Shown one piece after another: positions 1-8,928 of a stretch of DNA of 64,000 nt (its first letter is position 1; each line of letters starts with the position of its first letter). A program made the position numbers and the translations under genes. The notes under the pieces are model-generated. The model searched no databases. It was given only the letters and a program-made list of their open reading frames with translations, and had not been told where the DNA came from. Source of the DNA: Bacteroidales bacterium UBA1680 (lineage in GTDB: Bacteria; Bacteroidota; Bacteroidia; Bacteroidales; UBA932). Location of the stretch: assembly GCA_002320605.1 (NCBI GenBank), contig DCKG01000031.1:101481-165480 (forward strand). The letters run 5' to 3'.

Positions 1-302
1 GCGGTAAGCGTGGATCCGCCGTATGCAAACTCGCTAGGAATATAACACAGCGAGTTATAATTGTAAGAACCGTATTTGAATTCGTCTGTCAGAGATTCCG
101 TCATTCCAGCTAGGAATTGACTGCCGTTCACTGAAGCCAAGTAGTTGTACAAGTTGTTGACGGCATATTCAGCAGTTCCCTCTTCGCTCCAAAGCATTTT
201 GTCGGAAACTCGGTCAGTCGGGTCTGTATCCAGGTAATCGTTGCAAGATATCAGAAGAGAGCTTGCTATAACGAATGACAGTATTTTTATGATGTTTTTC
301 AT
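1..302 (-). CDS. SusD-like nutrient-binding lipoprotein, N-terminal part only
   Basis: Only the first 100 codons lie in the window; the reading frame is open to the left edge. The start ATG is at 302. The product begins with a basic/hydrophobic signal ending in a lipobox-type LLISC (Cys at residue 20), followed by NDYLDTDPTD, the usual start of a mature SusD protein. SusD homologues sit on the outer membrane surface and cap a SusC transporter while binding glycan. It starts 10 bases after the upstream susC stop, as expected of a SusC-SusD pair. The recognition of SusD is firm; the ligand cannot be inferred from this part. Confidence 0.9.
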   Translation of the reverse strand, partial: MKNIIKILSFVIASSLLISCNDYLDTDPTDRVSDKMLWSEEGTAEYAVNNLYNYLASVNGSQFLAGMTESLTDEFKYGSYNYNSLCYIPSEFAYGGSTLT

Positions 303-312
303 ATCGTCAATA

Positions 313-3300
313 TTATAAAGTTAAAGTAATGCCGCCCATCACTGTCCTCTGCTGAGGATAGTAACCATTATTCACTCCAGGTGCCTCTGGGTCGATGCCC
401 TTCGGCAGGCCGTCTATCGTAAAAAGGTTAGCCCCTTCCACATAAAGGCGCAGGCCTTCGATTCCGACTTTGCGAGTCAATTTCGCAGGAATAGTGTAGC
501 CTAGCTGAGCAGACTTGAGTCGGATGTATTTGCCATCCCTCCACCAGAACGAGCTGGAAAGACCGTTATCTCCTCCATGTCCAGTGGCTCCGAGAGTTAT
601 GCGAGGATAAGTTCCATCTGGGTTGTCGATGCTGTAGGCATGCTTCACGAGATAAAGAGGCGAATTAGCTCCTTCCTTGAATGTCTGTGTCCAGATGGTG
701 TTATCGTCGTACCCATTGTAATATGTTCCAGTGAGGGAGACATCGAACAGGGCACCTCCCGTGAACTGAGCATTGAAGTCGAATCCGTTCCAGTTGAAAT
801 TCAGATTCAGGCCATATGTCAGCTGAGGACGATTCGATCGGCCGAATATTCCTCTATCGTCCCATGTGATTTTACCATCTCCGTTGAGGTCTTTATATTT
901 GATGTCGCCCACGTTCGGCCTTGTCCCATACCATGCGGAGTTGTCGATTTCCTCTTCGGAACGGAATAACCCGTCTGCTTTCCATCCCTCGATGGAACCA
1001 TAAACAGTCCCCGAGACTTTCTGCCATTCCATGATGTTCGGAGCGTCCTGGTACTCCAGCCAGCGAGTTTTGGATCTCGTGATGCTAGCCGTAATGCCGT
1101 AGTCAAAGCGTTTCCCCATAAGCATGAAATTGTTACGGTGCGTTATGAGTATGTCAATTCCTTTCGCATCTATCTTATTTATGTTTCCGTAAGTAGGATA
1201 GTATCCACCCATTGAACCTGGCATGTCGCTTCCCAGGGCGGTCAGAATATCGTAAGTGTAATTATAGAACCCGTCTACTTCCATTCCTAAGAGACCGTTC
1301 CACATGGATAGGTCGTAACCAACATTCCAAGACAGAGTCTTTTCCCAAGTCAGGTTATTATTCGCTATTCCCGATGTGTAATACGAAGGATATATATTCC
1401 CATTCAGTACTATGCTCCCGCCTTGCGAGTAGTTGCTCAAGTACATGTAAGCGCTTACTCCGTCATTGCCGAGTAAGCCGACGGAGGCCCTGAGCTTCAG
1501 GTCGTCAATGAAATCCACGTTCTCCATGAATTTCTCTTTCGAAAGTCTCCAGCCGACAGATGCTGAAGGGAAAAAGCCCCAGCGGTCTCCAGTCATTCCA
1601 TTGAACTTGTAAGAACCATCGTACCTGCCAGTTACTTCGGCCAGGTAACGATTGTCATAATCGTATTTTACCCTGAACACATTTCCTGCCGTGCGAGAAT
1701 TCCAGCTGCTTCCACCAATTGGATTCTCATCGATAGGCACCCCATTGCTGAGTTCTGGCAGCTGCGCAAAGGGCAGATTCTTGATGTATGCGCTGAGGTT
1801 GTTGCTCTTGTCGTCACGTACTTCAGTTAGAACCATTGCCTCAACATTGTGTTTGCCGAATGAATGAATATAATTCAAGCTAGCCTGACCTACGAGCTGC
1901 TCATAGTTTGATTGGCCTTCGCCAAGGTTGATTCCGGAAGCAGTGCCTCTAGGATCTGACTGCTTCGCCCAGTTCCCGTTGAGGATCGCCATCACTGAAT
2001 ATGGGGTATTCAGATTCTTGTTCTGTGATGTCGAATATTCATATGAGCCGCTTACCTTTGCGCTTAGCCCATCGATCCATGGGAAACTATAACTGAGAGA
2101 CATGTTAGCTTGGACATCGGCGCTCCTGGTCTGTTTATAGCCAGACTCGTAGATAGCTGCCAGAGGGCTGTTGGCTAATCCTGTGTTGTTCTGAATGGCT
2201 GCTGAGTAAAGGCCATCATATTTTTCAGGCAGATAAGGATGCATCTGGATAGTCTGACGGGCGATGGAAAGGAATCCCTGCTCGCCAAGATATGAATTTG
2301 CGTCCGTGCCACCAGATGCGTAACCTGGAGTATGGCGTCTTCCAATAGTCCCGGATAATCCCAATGAAAAATGAAAATTCCTTGCGAAATCGGAGTCGAT
2401 GTTCGCTCGAAGATTGTAGCGGCGATACTTGAAGTTGTCAATATTGCCTTTCTGCCCAAGATAGCCGATAGAGGCAAAAAATCTTGTGTGCTCATTCCCT
2501 CCTTGGGCAGTCACGCTGTGTTTCTGCGTGAAGCCTGTCCCGAAGACCTTCTTGATGTAGTCAACATCGTCCCAGCCATCAGTCGGGTCCCCGTTCGTCA
2601 TGGCTTCTACGTTTTTCTTCGTGAAAGCAGGGACGTATTCATCTCGGCTGGAAATAGCCCCTCTTGCAAGCTGGTCCATCATATCCGCCATATTATAGTA
2701 ATAAGCGAACTGAGGGCCATTCATGAATTCAGGGAAGTTTGCGTTCATCGACGCTCCATACTGACCATCGTAAGTTATCTTCGTGTCGCCGGATTTGCCG
2801 CGCTTCGTGGTGATGATAATCACGCCTCCAGCGCTTTGCAGACCGTAAACAGCTGCCGAAGCACCATCCTTCAGCACGGAAACGCTTTCGATGTCATTCG
2901 GATCGATGTCGTTGATGTCGGTGACAGGATAGCCATCTACTATGTAAGACACACCGTAGATGGAACCCCTGATTCTCAGTGATGCCTGATCCAGGCCAGG
3001 TTCGCCGGATTCCTGAATTGAGGAGATGCCGGGCAGCTTGCCGCCAAGAATCTGCGAAACGTTAGTAGATGGAGCTTTAAGAAGTTCATCTCCTTTGATC
3101 GCGGAAACAGCGCTGGTCAGAGAACTCTTCTTTTGCGTGCCGTAACCTACTACGACCACTTCATCCAGAAGTTCCTTGTCTTCTTCCAACGTTACGTTTA
3201 TTGCAGCCCTGCCAGACACAGGCACCGTAACTGGTTTCATGCCTAGCATGCTGAATACAAGGTTTGCGTTACGATTGGCTTCGAGCGAATAGTGTCCGCT

Positions 3301-3477
3301 CATGTCCGTGACTACTCCGGACGAGGATCCTTGTATCGAAACCCCGACACCAGGCAGTCCGGTTCCAGAGACATCGCTGACTGTTCCACTGACTGTCACT
3401 TTGTCTTGTGCGAAGCCAATTGCACTGAAAATAGCCAGCGAAACAGAAATAGTGAAAATATTAAATAAATATCTCAT
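313..3477 (-). CDS. SusC-like TonB-dependent outer-membrane glycan transporter (pair 1)
   Basis: A 1054-residue protein with an N-terminal signal peptide ending near FAQ. A carboxypeptidase-D regulatory-like domain follows (about residues 28-100, beginning VTVSGTVSD), then the SusC hallmark EVVVVGYGTQKK near residue 110 and a plug domain with SVSVLKDGASAAVYG. The rest is a long beta barrel ending in alternating hydrophobic residues (GITLTL). SusC-family proteins import oligosaccharides through the outer membrane using TonB energy. The gene is followed after 9 bases by susD, so the two are certainly co-transcribed. It lies at the downstream end of the locus starting near 16607. Substrate unknown. 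Confidence 0.96.
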   Translation of the reverse strand: MRYLFNIFTISVSLAIFSAIGFAQDKVTVSGTVSDVSGTGLPGVGVSIQGSSSGVVTDMSGHYSLEANRNANLVFSMLGMKPVTVPVSGRAAINVTLEEDKELLDEVVVVGYGTQKKSSLTSAVSAIKGDELLKAPSTNVSQILGGKLPGISSIQESGEPGLDQASLRIRGSIYGVSYIVDGYPVTDINDIDPNDIESVSVLKDGASAAVYGLQSAGGVIIITTKRGKSGDTKITYDGQYGASMNANFPEFMNGPQFAYYYNMADMMDQLARGAISSRDEYVPAFTKKNVEAMTNGDPTDGWDDVDYIKKVFGTGFTQKHSVTAQGGNEHTRFFASIGYLGQKGNIDNFKYRRYNLRANIDSDFARNFHFSLGLSGTIGRRHTPGYASGGTDANSYLGEQGFLSIARQTIQMHPYLPEKYDGLYSAAIQNNTGLANSPLAAIYESGYKQTRSADVQANMSLSYSFPWIDGLSAKVSGSYEYSTSQNKNLNTPYSVMAILNGNWAKQSDPRGTASGINLGEGQSNYEQLVGQASLNYIHSFGKHNVEAMVLTEVRDDKSNNLSAYIKNLPFAQLPELSNGVPIDENPIGGSSWNSRTAGNVFRVKYDYDNRYLAEVTGRYDGSYKFNGMTGDRWGFFPSASVGWRLSKEKFMENVDFIDDLKLRASVGLLGNDGVSAYMYLSNYSQGGSIVLNGNIYPSYYTSGIANNNLTWEKTLSWNVGYDLSMWNGLLGMEVDGFYNYTYDILTALGSDMPGSMGGYYPTYGNINKIDAKGIDILITHRNNFMLMGKRFDYGITASITRSKTRWLEYQDAPNIMEWQKVSGTVYGSIEGWKADGLFRSEEEIDNSAWYGTRPNVGDIKYKDLNGDGKITWDDRGIFGRSNRPQLTYGLNLNFNWNGFDFNAQFTGGALFDVSLTGTYYNGYDDNTIWTQTFKEGANSPLYLVKHAYSIDNPDGTYPRITLGATGHGGDNGLSSSFWWRDGKYIRLKSAQLGYTIPAKLTRKVGIEGLRLYVEGANLFTIDGLPKGIDPEAPGVNNGYYPQQRTVMGGITLTL

Positions 3478-3511
3478 AAGAGTTATCAGTTATGGTTATT
3501 AATAAATGGCT

Positions 3512-4498
3512 TTATTTTGAAATTTTAGTGAATTCATATCTTAGGCTTGTGCCGCTCGAATCCACTATGTAAGTTTCAAATGAAGGTTTGTCTTCTCTTA
3601 ATATCACGATTCTGGCACCTCTGCTGAGGACCTCTTCGTAGGCAGGTGGGTATCCGGTTTTCCTGCCGTAGGCAAGCACGATTTTGCTATCAATGTCAGC
3701 CAGATAGTCGTTATTATGGTCGTGTCCAACAAACACTCCGATTACGTCTCCCTGCTCAAGGAATGCTGAAAATAGCCCGGAATTTAACATTGGGGAGCAC
3801 ACGCTCTCATATTTGTTTCCCACTATTTTCTTGACCAGCAGGGTGTCTCCGTATTCAGGGAGAGGTATATGGAAGAAAGCTAGAGATGGCAATGCATGGC
3901 CATGGCGCATTCTGATCTTGTTGCCCGTATTCCGGTACCATTCGATCTGGTCGTGGTGAATCCAATCGTATGTCCCATAGAATTTGTCCTTAGGATAACT
4001 GTTGGAATCGAAGAAATATAGCATCCACTTATCTCCACTGCCTTCCGACGCTTTGACAGGCATCGAGCAATTTCCTGAGCCATGTAGCTTCGGGTCCTCG
4101 TCAAATGTCAGATTATATGGCTTGTCGGCAATATATTCAAGTATTTCCGCATTGCTCATGTCCGATTCGTGGTCGTGGTTGCCGAAAGTCACCACGAAAG
4201 GGACCTGGCTCTCCTCGAACAGTTTACATAGCTTATCCCAGCCTTGCTTGGCATTGCTGGCAACTACCACGTCGCCAGTAAGGACGGCCAAGTCAGGTTT
4301 CTCAGCATTAAGAATGTATCGCATCAGGTTCAGCGTGCTGTCGTTTTTCGTTTTGAACGAAGCGTCTTCCACCCAGTGCAAATCGGTGAATTGCACAATC
4401 TTGAACGTGCCATTCACGAACCTGAGAGGTTTCATTCTGGCTTCTGAGACAAGTCCCAATAATCCTATGGCTATCAGTAGTGTTATTCTTTTAATCAT
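3512..4498 (-). CDS. Exported calcineurin-like metallophosphoesterase
   Basis: 328 residues with an N-terminal signal sequence. All five metallophosphoesterase motifs are visible: FTDLHW (D39, H41), LTGDVV (D76), FGNHDHE (N107, H108), FFHIPLPEY (H210) and VGHDHN (H259, H261). These residues normally hold two metal ions and cleave phosphomono- or diesters. The overall layout matches the purple-acid-phosphatase-like DCR2/Icc group. It lies 34 bases upstream of susC in the same direction and 36 bases downstream of the FAD oxidoreductase gene, so it belongs to the utilisation locus and may remove phosphate from a phosphorylated glycan or sugar. That role is inference. Confidence 0.88.
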   Translation of the reverse strand: MIKRITLLIAIGLLGLVSEARMKPLRFVNGTFKIVQFTDLHWVEDASFKTKNDSTLNLMRYILNAEKPDLAVLTGDVVVASNAKQGWDKLCKLFEESQVPFVVTFGNHDHESDMSNAEILEYIADKPYNLTFDEDPKLHGSGNCSMPVKASEGSGDKWMLYFFDSNSYPKDKFYGTYDWIHHDQIEWYRNTGNKIRMRHGHALPSLAFFHIPLPEYGDTLLVKKIVGNKYESVCSPMLNSGLFSAFLEQGDVIGVFVGHDHNNDYLADIDSKIVLAYGRKTGYPPAYEEVLSRGARIVILREDKPSFETYIVDSSGTSLRYEFTKISK

Positions 4499-4534
4499 GG
4501 TTGTCGTTCTCTTTTTGCGTTTGTATTCCTTTGA

Positions 4535-6376
4535 TTATGTGTTTCCTTTGATATCGATGATGGCATTGTCGAATGGGTTCAGAAGGCTGTCAATCAATAT
4601 GGCGAATTGGCTTCTCGTGATTGTTGATGCAATGTCGCCGATTCCAGCTTCTTTCAATGTACCGATGATTTTGCCTTCGTCAATGCCTAGATTCTTTGCT
4701 TCGGCAATCGCAGATAGCATTTTAAGGATATTTTCTGCGTTGCATGCTTCCGGGACCTCTGCCTCGCCGTAGATTTCCTTGATGCCGGCAAGTGCTTCCG
4801 CTGTCAGCGGTGAGTCCGGGTAAAATCTGGTTTCATTCGACCAGCCTACGCTCCTGCCTTCGCCTCTGAGGATGCCCGTGGCGCCGATTCTCTGGCATGC
4901 TTTGAAAATATGGCTGTCTTTTGGCACGTCCAGATAAGGCATCAGGTAGCCTCCGGCATCCAGCAATACATTCTGCACGTTACGCACGTCTATATCCTTC
5001 GGGGAAATCTTCTGCTTTGCGCAGATTGCAGCCAGAGCCCCTGCTGCCTGACCGATTTGCAAAACGACAGGCTGCAGCCTGGTAGCTCCATTCGCAATGT
5101 TGGAGACAGAGATAGATTTTTCGGCAACGATCAAGTCGTCCACGTCTTTTGGGATAAGCACCCCTAATGGAATGCCGAAAGAAGGAATAGGATGAAAATG
5201 CAGGTCTGGAAGTGGTTCCCCGCCATTGTACTTAGAGTGATGTTGATCCACGGGATAATCGCCGACAGCGATCGACGTGCGGTAAAGGTTATTCCTGAAA
5301 GGATGCTCTATGTCCTCTGAGTTGAACCTGACCAGACCATGGATGCGTCTGGATTCCCTGTAATAAGGATAGAATGGCATTTTGTCAGCGGTCGGGTATT
5401 CATCATCTGCAAAGCCTATGTTGCGGTAACCTAAGTAATCGTGGATGAAATACGCGAATCGCAACGTGTGCTTTTTGGCTTCCGATATAACCTCGGCGCG
5501 ATTGGCAGGATCGGACTCTATTATATTCGCATAATAGTCATTCCCGCCTTTCCCAGGCCAATTTATCATGTACTTTCCGTTCTGCAGCTTTCCATATTCC
5601 ATCATCATGTCAGCAGGCCAAAGGCTCTCTGACTTGCCCTCAGACATGGGATTGACACAGCTGAGCGCAAATTCAGTAGAGTCATAGCCATCTGGCCTGG
5701 CCATTTCGACCTCATGCCCGTAATCCTTGAGGATGGCCACGTAGGTCATGTCAAGCACGATGTCGTTAGCCTTCTCCGGAGCCATTTCCTCTCCAGTGGT
5801 GGATTTGGATTCCATGCCTACGTCATAACCTGCTCCGCACATCTTGGCGATGTCTCCCAGTTCTGTCGCATCCACGATTATCCTGGCGCGAACCTTTTTC
5901 GAAGGCTTTCCTTCTCTACCGATCATGACATCCCAGCCTTCTCCATCGACCCTCCGAATGTCTGACACTTTCGTGTCGTAAAGAGTCGTGAGATTCTGTT
6001 CTTTTGAACACATGTTCACGAATATCTGGTTCCCGACGGAAGGCTCGAATGAAATGTTGCTGACCCAATTTGTATGAAGGGCTGCAAGGCTTCCATAATG
6101 AGTGCAAAGACTATCTATCAGCTCTCCCCAGATGCCACTGCGTAAATTAAAGTTACCGTCAGTACAGCTTACCCCTGTCGATGTCAGCATTCCTCCCAGC
6201 CAAGGGGTCTCGGAGCAGAGCAGCACCTTGGCTTCGCTTCTTGCGGCTTGGATTCCTGCAGCTACGCCTGATGTCGTTCCACCAACCACAATGATATCAT
6301 AATGCTCAATGGACGAGCAGCCTGGAAGCATAAATGCGACGAGAAGAGATGTCAGTGGCAGGAATCGTTTCATCAT
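4535..6376 (-). CDS. Lipoprotein FAD-dependent oxidoreductase (FAD_oxidored / PF12831 type)
   Basis: 613 residues. The protein begins with a lipoprotein signal (lipobox LPGC, Cys20) directly followed by a Rossmann FAD-binding segment IIVVGGTTSG (residues 28-37) and SEAKVLLC. This places a flavoenzyme on the periplasmic or outer face of the cell. The central part matches the FAD_oxidored family, often misnamed xanthan lyase in databases. The last 140 residues contain stretches resembling S-layer-homology repeats, with TRSQFAILIDSLLN near the end. Neighbouring genes are an epimerase and a phosphoesterase within a SusC/D locus. The substrate is unknown; oxidation of a sugar or sugar acid is a reasonable guess only. 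Confidence 0.82.
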   Translation of the reverse strand: MMKRFLPLTSLLVAFMLPGCSSIEHYDIIVVGGTTSGVAAGIQAARSEAKVLLCSETPWLGGMLTSTGVSCTDGNFNLRSGIWGELIDSLCTHYGSLAALHTNWVSNISFEPSVGNQIFVNMCSKEQNLTTLYDTKVSDIRRVDGEGWDVMIGREGKPSKKVRARIIVDATELGDIAKMCGAGYDVGMESKSTTGEEMAPEKANDIVLDMTYVAILKDYGHEVEMARPDGYDSTEFALSCVNPMSEGKSESLWPADMMMEYGKLQNGKYMINWPGKGGNDYYANIIESDPANRAEVISEAKKHTLRFAYFIHDYLGYRNIGFADDEYPTADKMPFYPYYRESRRIHGLVRFNSEDIEHPFRNNLYRTSIAVGDYPVDQHHSKYNGGEPLPDLHFHPIPSFGIPLGVLIPKDVDDLIVAEKSISVSNIANGATRLQPVVLQIGQAAGALAAICAKQKISPKDIDVRNVQNVLLDAGGYLMPYLDVPKDSHIFKACQRIGATGILRGEGRSVGWSNETRFYPDSPLTAEALAGIKEIYGEAEVPEACNAENILKMLSAIAEAKNLGIDEGKIIGTLKEAGIGDIASTITRSQFAILIDSLLNPFDNAIIDIKGNT

Positions 6377-6409
6377 TAAGAATATATTTCCATTATGCTT
6401 GAGAAGTGA

Positions 6410-7597
6410 TTATAGTTTACTTGGACCGTTCGTAGCCAAGTCTTCCAGGATCTGCCAGCACTGGTAGAGACCTCTTGGAACATGGAAGCAGCCTTTCCAC
6501 TTGCCGCCTTTAAGTGGCAGCAGGACTTCGCCGCGACGGTTCAGATAGCCGAACCATTCCGGATATTCAGAGTCCTTGAAATGGCTCCAGACATATTCAT
6601 GTACTCTCTCGAACCATTCCAGGCACTTCGGATCCCCAGTCAGCTGATAGCCCTTCAGGGTGGAAATCAGTGTCTCGATGTGCACCCACCAGAGCTTCTG
6701 GTCCCATTCTAGTTGCTGTGGAGGGAAGCCCTTGCGGTCGAGAAAGTAATATATTCCGCCATATTCCTTGTCCCAGCCATATTCGGCCATCCTAAGGGTC
6801 GTGTCCTTGGCTTTCTCGATGAGTTCCGGCCTGGCGAGCCTCTTGCCCAGATCCATTATGAACCACATAGCTTCGATGTCGTGACCAGGGGTTACCTGGC
6901 GGCCTTCAAAACAGTCTGCCAGAGAGCCGTCCGCCAGAACGTTCTCTACGATTATGCCACCCAGCTCAGGGCGATAGAACACGTCCATGACCTCGTGAAT
7001 GCAGTCCTCGATTGTGCGCATCAAGAAGTCTTTGTCAATCAACGGCTCTATCTCAAGCGCCAGGTTGCATAAAATCATTGGTAGAGAGAATCCCTTGAGG
7101 TCTCTTGTCCCAGGATGCAGCTTGTTCCATTTTCCTTTCGGATTGCCCTGCTTGGAGAGCACGTTGCCAAAGGTTTTCTTAGCGATGTCGGCATATTCCT
7201 CACTGCCCGTGGCAATTGCCAGCTGCCCGAATGCCATCGTGGCAAAAGTGTAAGAGAAGATGTTGTATGGCTCCACGATTGGCTTGCCTTCTCTGGTTAC
7301 TGAGAAATACCAATTGTAATTGCCGTCGTGGCCGTACTTCTTTAAGAATTCGGCTCCCTGAATCGCACAGTCCAGCCATTCCTGACGTTTTTCAACCTTG
7401 TTGTAAAGCATGGAGAAAAGCCATACCTCGCGGCCCTGAAGCCAGATGAATTTGTCGGTGTCGAAAACGTCACCGTTACGTAACAGGCATGTGTAGTAGC
7501 CTCCGTACTCTTTGTCCTGCGACTTGTTAAGCCAGAAGGGGAGCACGTTGTCCAGCAGCTCGTCCTTGTACTGTTCAGCTAATTTTTTAAAATCCAT
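6410..7597 (-). CDS. N-acylglucosamine 2-epimerase (AGE/RnBP) family sugar epimerase
   Basis: 395 residues and no signal peptide, so cytoplasmic. The protein has the (alpha/alpha)6-barrel signatures of the AGE/renin-binding-protein family: GGYYTCL and FIWLQGREVW near the N-terminus, TPGHDIEAMW (H239), WWVHIE (H306) and KGCFHVPRGLYQCW (H372) near the C-terminus. In characterised members the conserved histidines equivalent to H239 and H372 perform the proton transfer at C2 that interconverts gluco- and manno-configured sugars (GlcNAc/ManNAc, glucose/mannose or cellobiose). Within this locus it probably channels an imported sugar into central metabolism. Exact substrate not readable from sequence. 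Confidence 0.87.
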   Translation of the reverse strand: MDFKKLAEQYKDELLDNVLPFWLNKSQDKEYGGYYTCLLRNGDVFDTDKFIWLQGREVWLFSMLYNKVEKRQEWLDCAIQGAEFLKKYGHDGNYNWYFSVTREGKPIVEPYNIFSYTFATMAFGQLAIATGSEEYADIAKKTFGNVLSKQGNPKGKWNKLHPGTRDLKGFSLPMILCNLALEIEPLIDKDFLMRTIEDCIHEVMDVFYRPELGGIIVENVLADGSLADCFEGRQVTPGHDIEAMWFIMDLGKRLARPELIEKAKDTTLRMAEYGWDKEYGGIYYFLDRKGFPPQQLEWDQKLWWVHIETLISTLKGYQLTGDPKCLEWFERVHEYVWSHFKDSEYPEWFGYLNRRGEVLLPLKGGKWKGCFHVPRGLYQCWQILEDLATNGPSKL

Positions 7598-7608
7598 AAT
7601 TCAAATAT

Positions 7609-8928
7609 TTATTCTTCGGAAAGTGCCCGGGCAATGCCATTCTTAATGGTTTCCCATTTACCATTGTTGATCACATGGACAATGTCAAAGATCATCAATC
7701 CGGAGGTTTGTTTTAGGCAATAGTAAGCAGCTTCACCGACATCAAAGCTGGAGTCGGCGCATTGGATTGTCCCGTATATTTTGCAGGCGGAACCGATGTA
7801 AGATTTCGCTCTGTTTATTGAATATTCGATGGACTCGTCATTGTTTGGTCCGTAGATGGTTGACAGATATGCTCCCAGCAGGAATATGTCCAGCTGGTCG
7901 GCGAATCCTGTCTTGTAATATTGGTCTGAGCACCAAGATGAGTAATAACGGCTGTAGTACTGCGTGTCTTTAAGTGGGTCAATTGTAGGACTTGCCCAGT
8001 TTTGGCCGTTTGCGTACAGAGCGCCCCACCATGACGCGGCCCAATATTCCAAGGTTACGTCACTCTTTATGTTTTTTACGGTTGTCCTTGCTTCTGCTAC
8101 GAAATTGCGGATTATCTTGGAGCGATACTCCCACCACTGCTTGTAATATTTCCCGGCGACTCGATTGCTTGATCCGTCGTAGGTGAATATGTCAGCTGGC
8201 CAGTTCTCTACCGTCGTACCGATGTACTTTTCGAAATCCTTCCTGCTGTAGTCCGAGAAATCAGACTGGTAGTCAGGAAAACGGCAATAATCAAGAGCAA
8301 AACCGTCAATGTCGTAATTAGTGACTATTTCTTTGATGAAGCTCAGGGCGAACTCCCTTACTTCCGGGAGGGCTGGATTCAAGAAGGCCGCGACTTTGCT
8401 GTTGTCGTTCTTGATGTCTATCATGCCGCTAGGAGTATACTCTATGCAAGTCTTACCATTCCATTTGCTGTCAGCCCTGTAGACCGGACCTTGCTTGTTG
8501 CTTGGCGATCCCATCGGGAACACTGTCGTGGAAGCAGTGACCTTGATGTTTCTCTTATGAGCCTCGTCTATGAAAAATTTCAGATAGTCCCAATCTCTGT
8601 GGACAGTGTAGTTCTCCAGGCTGGTCGCCTGAGTAAGAATGTTGCTGCTGTAAAGACAGTCACCTTCGACGCCTTTGACATCGACGACAATCTTGTTGAA
8701 ACCGCAGTCTTTTATCTTGTCCAGGTAGAATGTGATCGAATCTTTGCTGGCGAAACGCCTGAAATTCGCAGATGCGTCTATCCAGAGCATAATTTCCTTT
8801 GGAGATTGCGTTACCTGGCTGGAGGTGTCTTTATTGTCTAGTGGTGGCGGAGTCTGATGCCCACCTGAGCAAGACTCCACCATGCACAAGACAGCAAAGA
8901 ACGCTGATATCAAATTGACGCTCTTCAT
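7609..8928 (-). CDS. GHL10-type putative glycoside hydrolase lipoprotein
   Basis: 439 residues with a lipoprotein signal (Cys20 in VESC) and a Pro/Ser/Thr-rich linker to about residue 44. The rest is a TIM-barrel domain of the family-10-like hydrolase group (GHL10, formerly DUF187): IMLWIDASAN at the first strand, GFNKIVVDVKG, AFLNPALPEVREF, and the signature DIDGFALDYCRFPD where D213 sits at the position of the conserved acidic residue. Few members have been characterised. The ATG overlaps the stop of the upstream DUF5018 gene by one base (TAATG), which implies translational coupling. Likely acts at the cell surface on the glycan bound by SusC/D. Specificity unknown. Confidence 0.83.
   Translation of the reverse strand: MKSVNLISAFFAVLCMVESCSGGHQTPPPLDNKDTSSQVTQSPKEIMLWIDASANFRRFASKDSITFYLDKIKDCGFNKIVVDVKGVEGDCLYSSNILTQATSLENYTVHRDWDYLKFFIDEAHKRNIKVTASTTVFPMGSPSNKQGPVYRADSKWNGKTCIEYTPSGMIDIKNDNSKVAAFLNPALPEVREFALSFIKEIVTNYDIDGFALDYCRFPDYQSDFSDYSRKDFEKYIGTTVENWPADIFTYDGSSNRVAGKYYKQWWEYRSKIIRNFVAEARTTVKNIKSDVTLEYWAASWWGALYANGQNWASPTIDPLKDTQYYSRYYSSWCSDQYYKTGFADQLDIFLLGAYLSTIYGPNNDESIEYSINRAKSYIGSACKIYGTIQCADSSFDVGEAAYYCLKQTSGLMIFDIVHVINNGKWETIKNGIARALSEE

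Noticed and set aside
4002..4772. A 256-codon plus-strand open frame spanning two minus-strand genes
   Set aside because: It crosses the ends of the phosphoesterase and oxidoreductase genes in antisense and shows no recognisable protein pattern.
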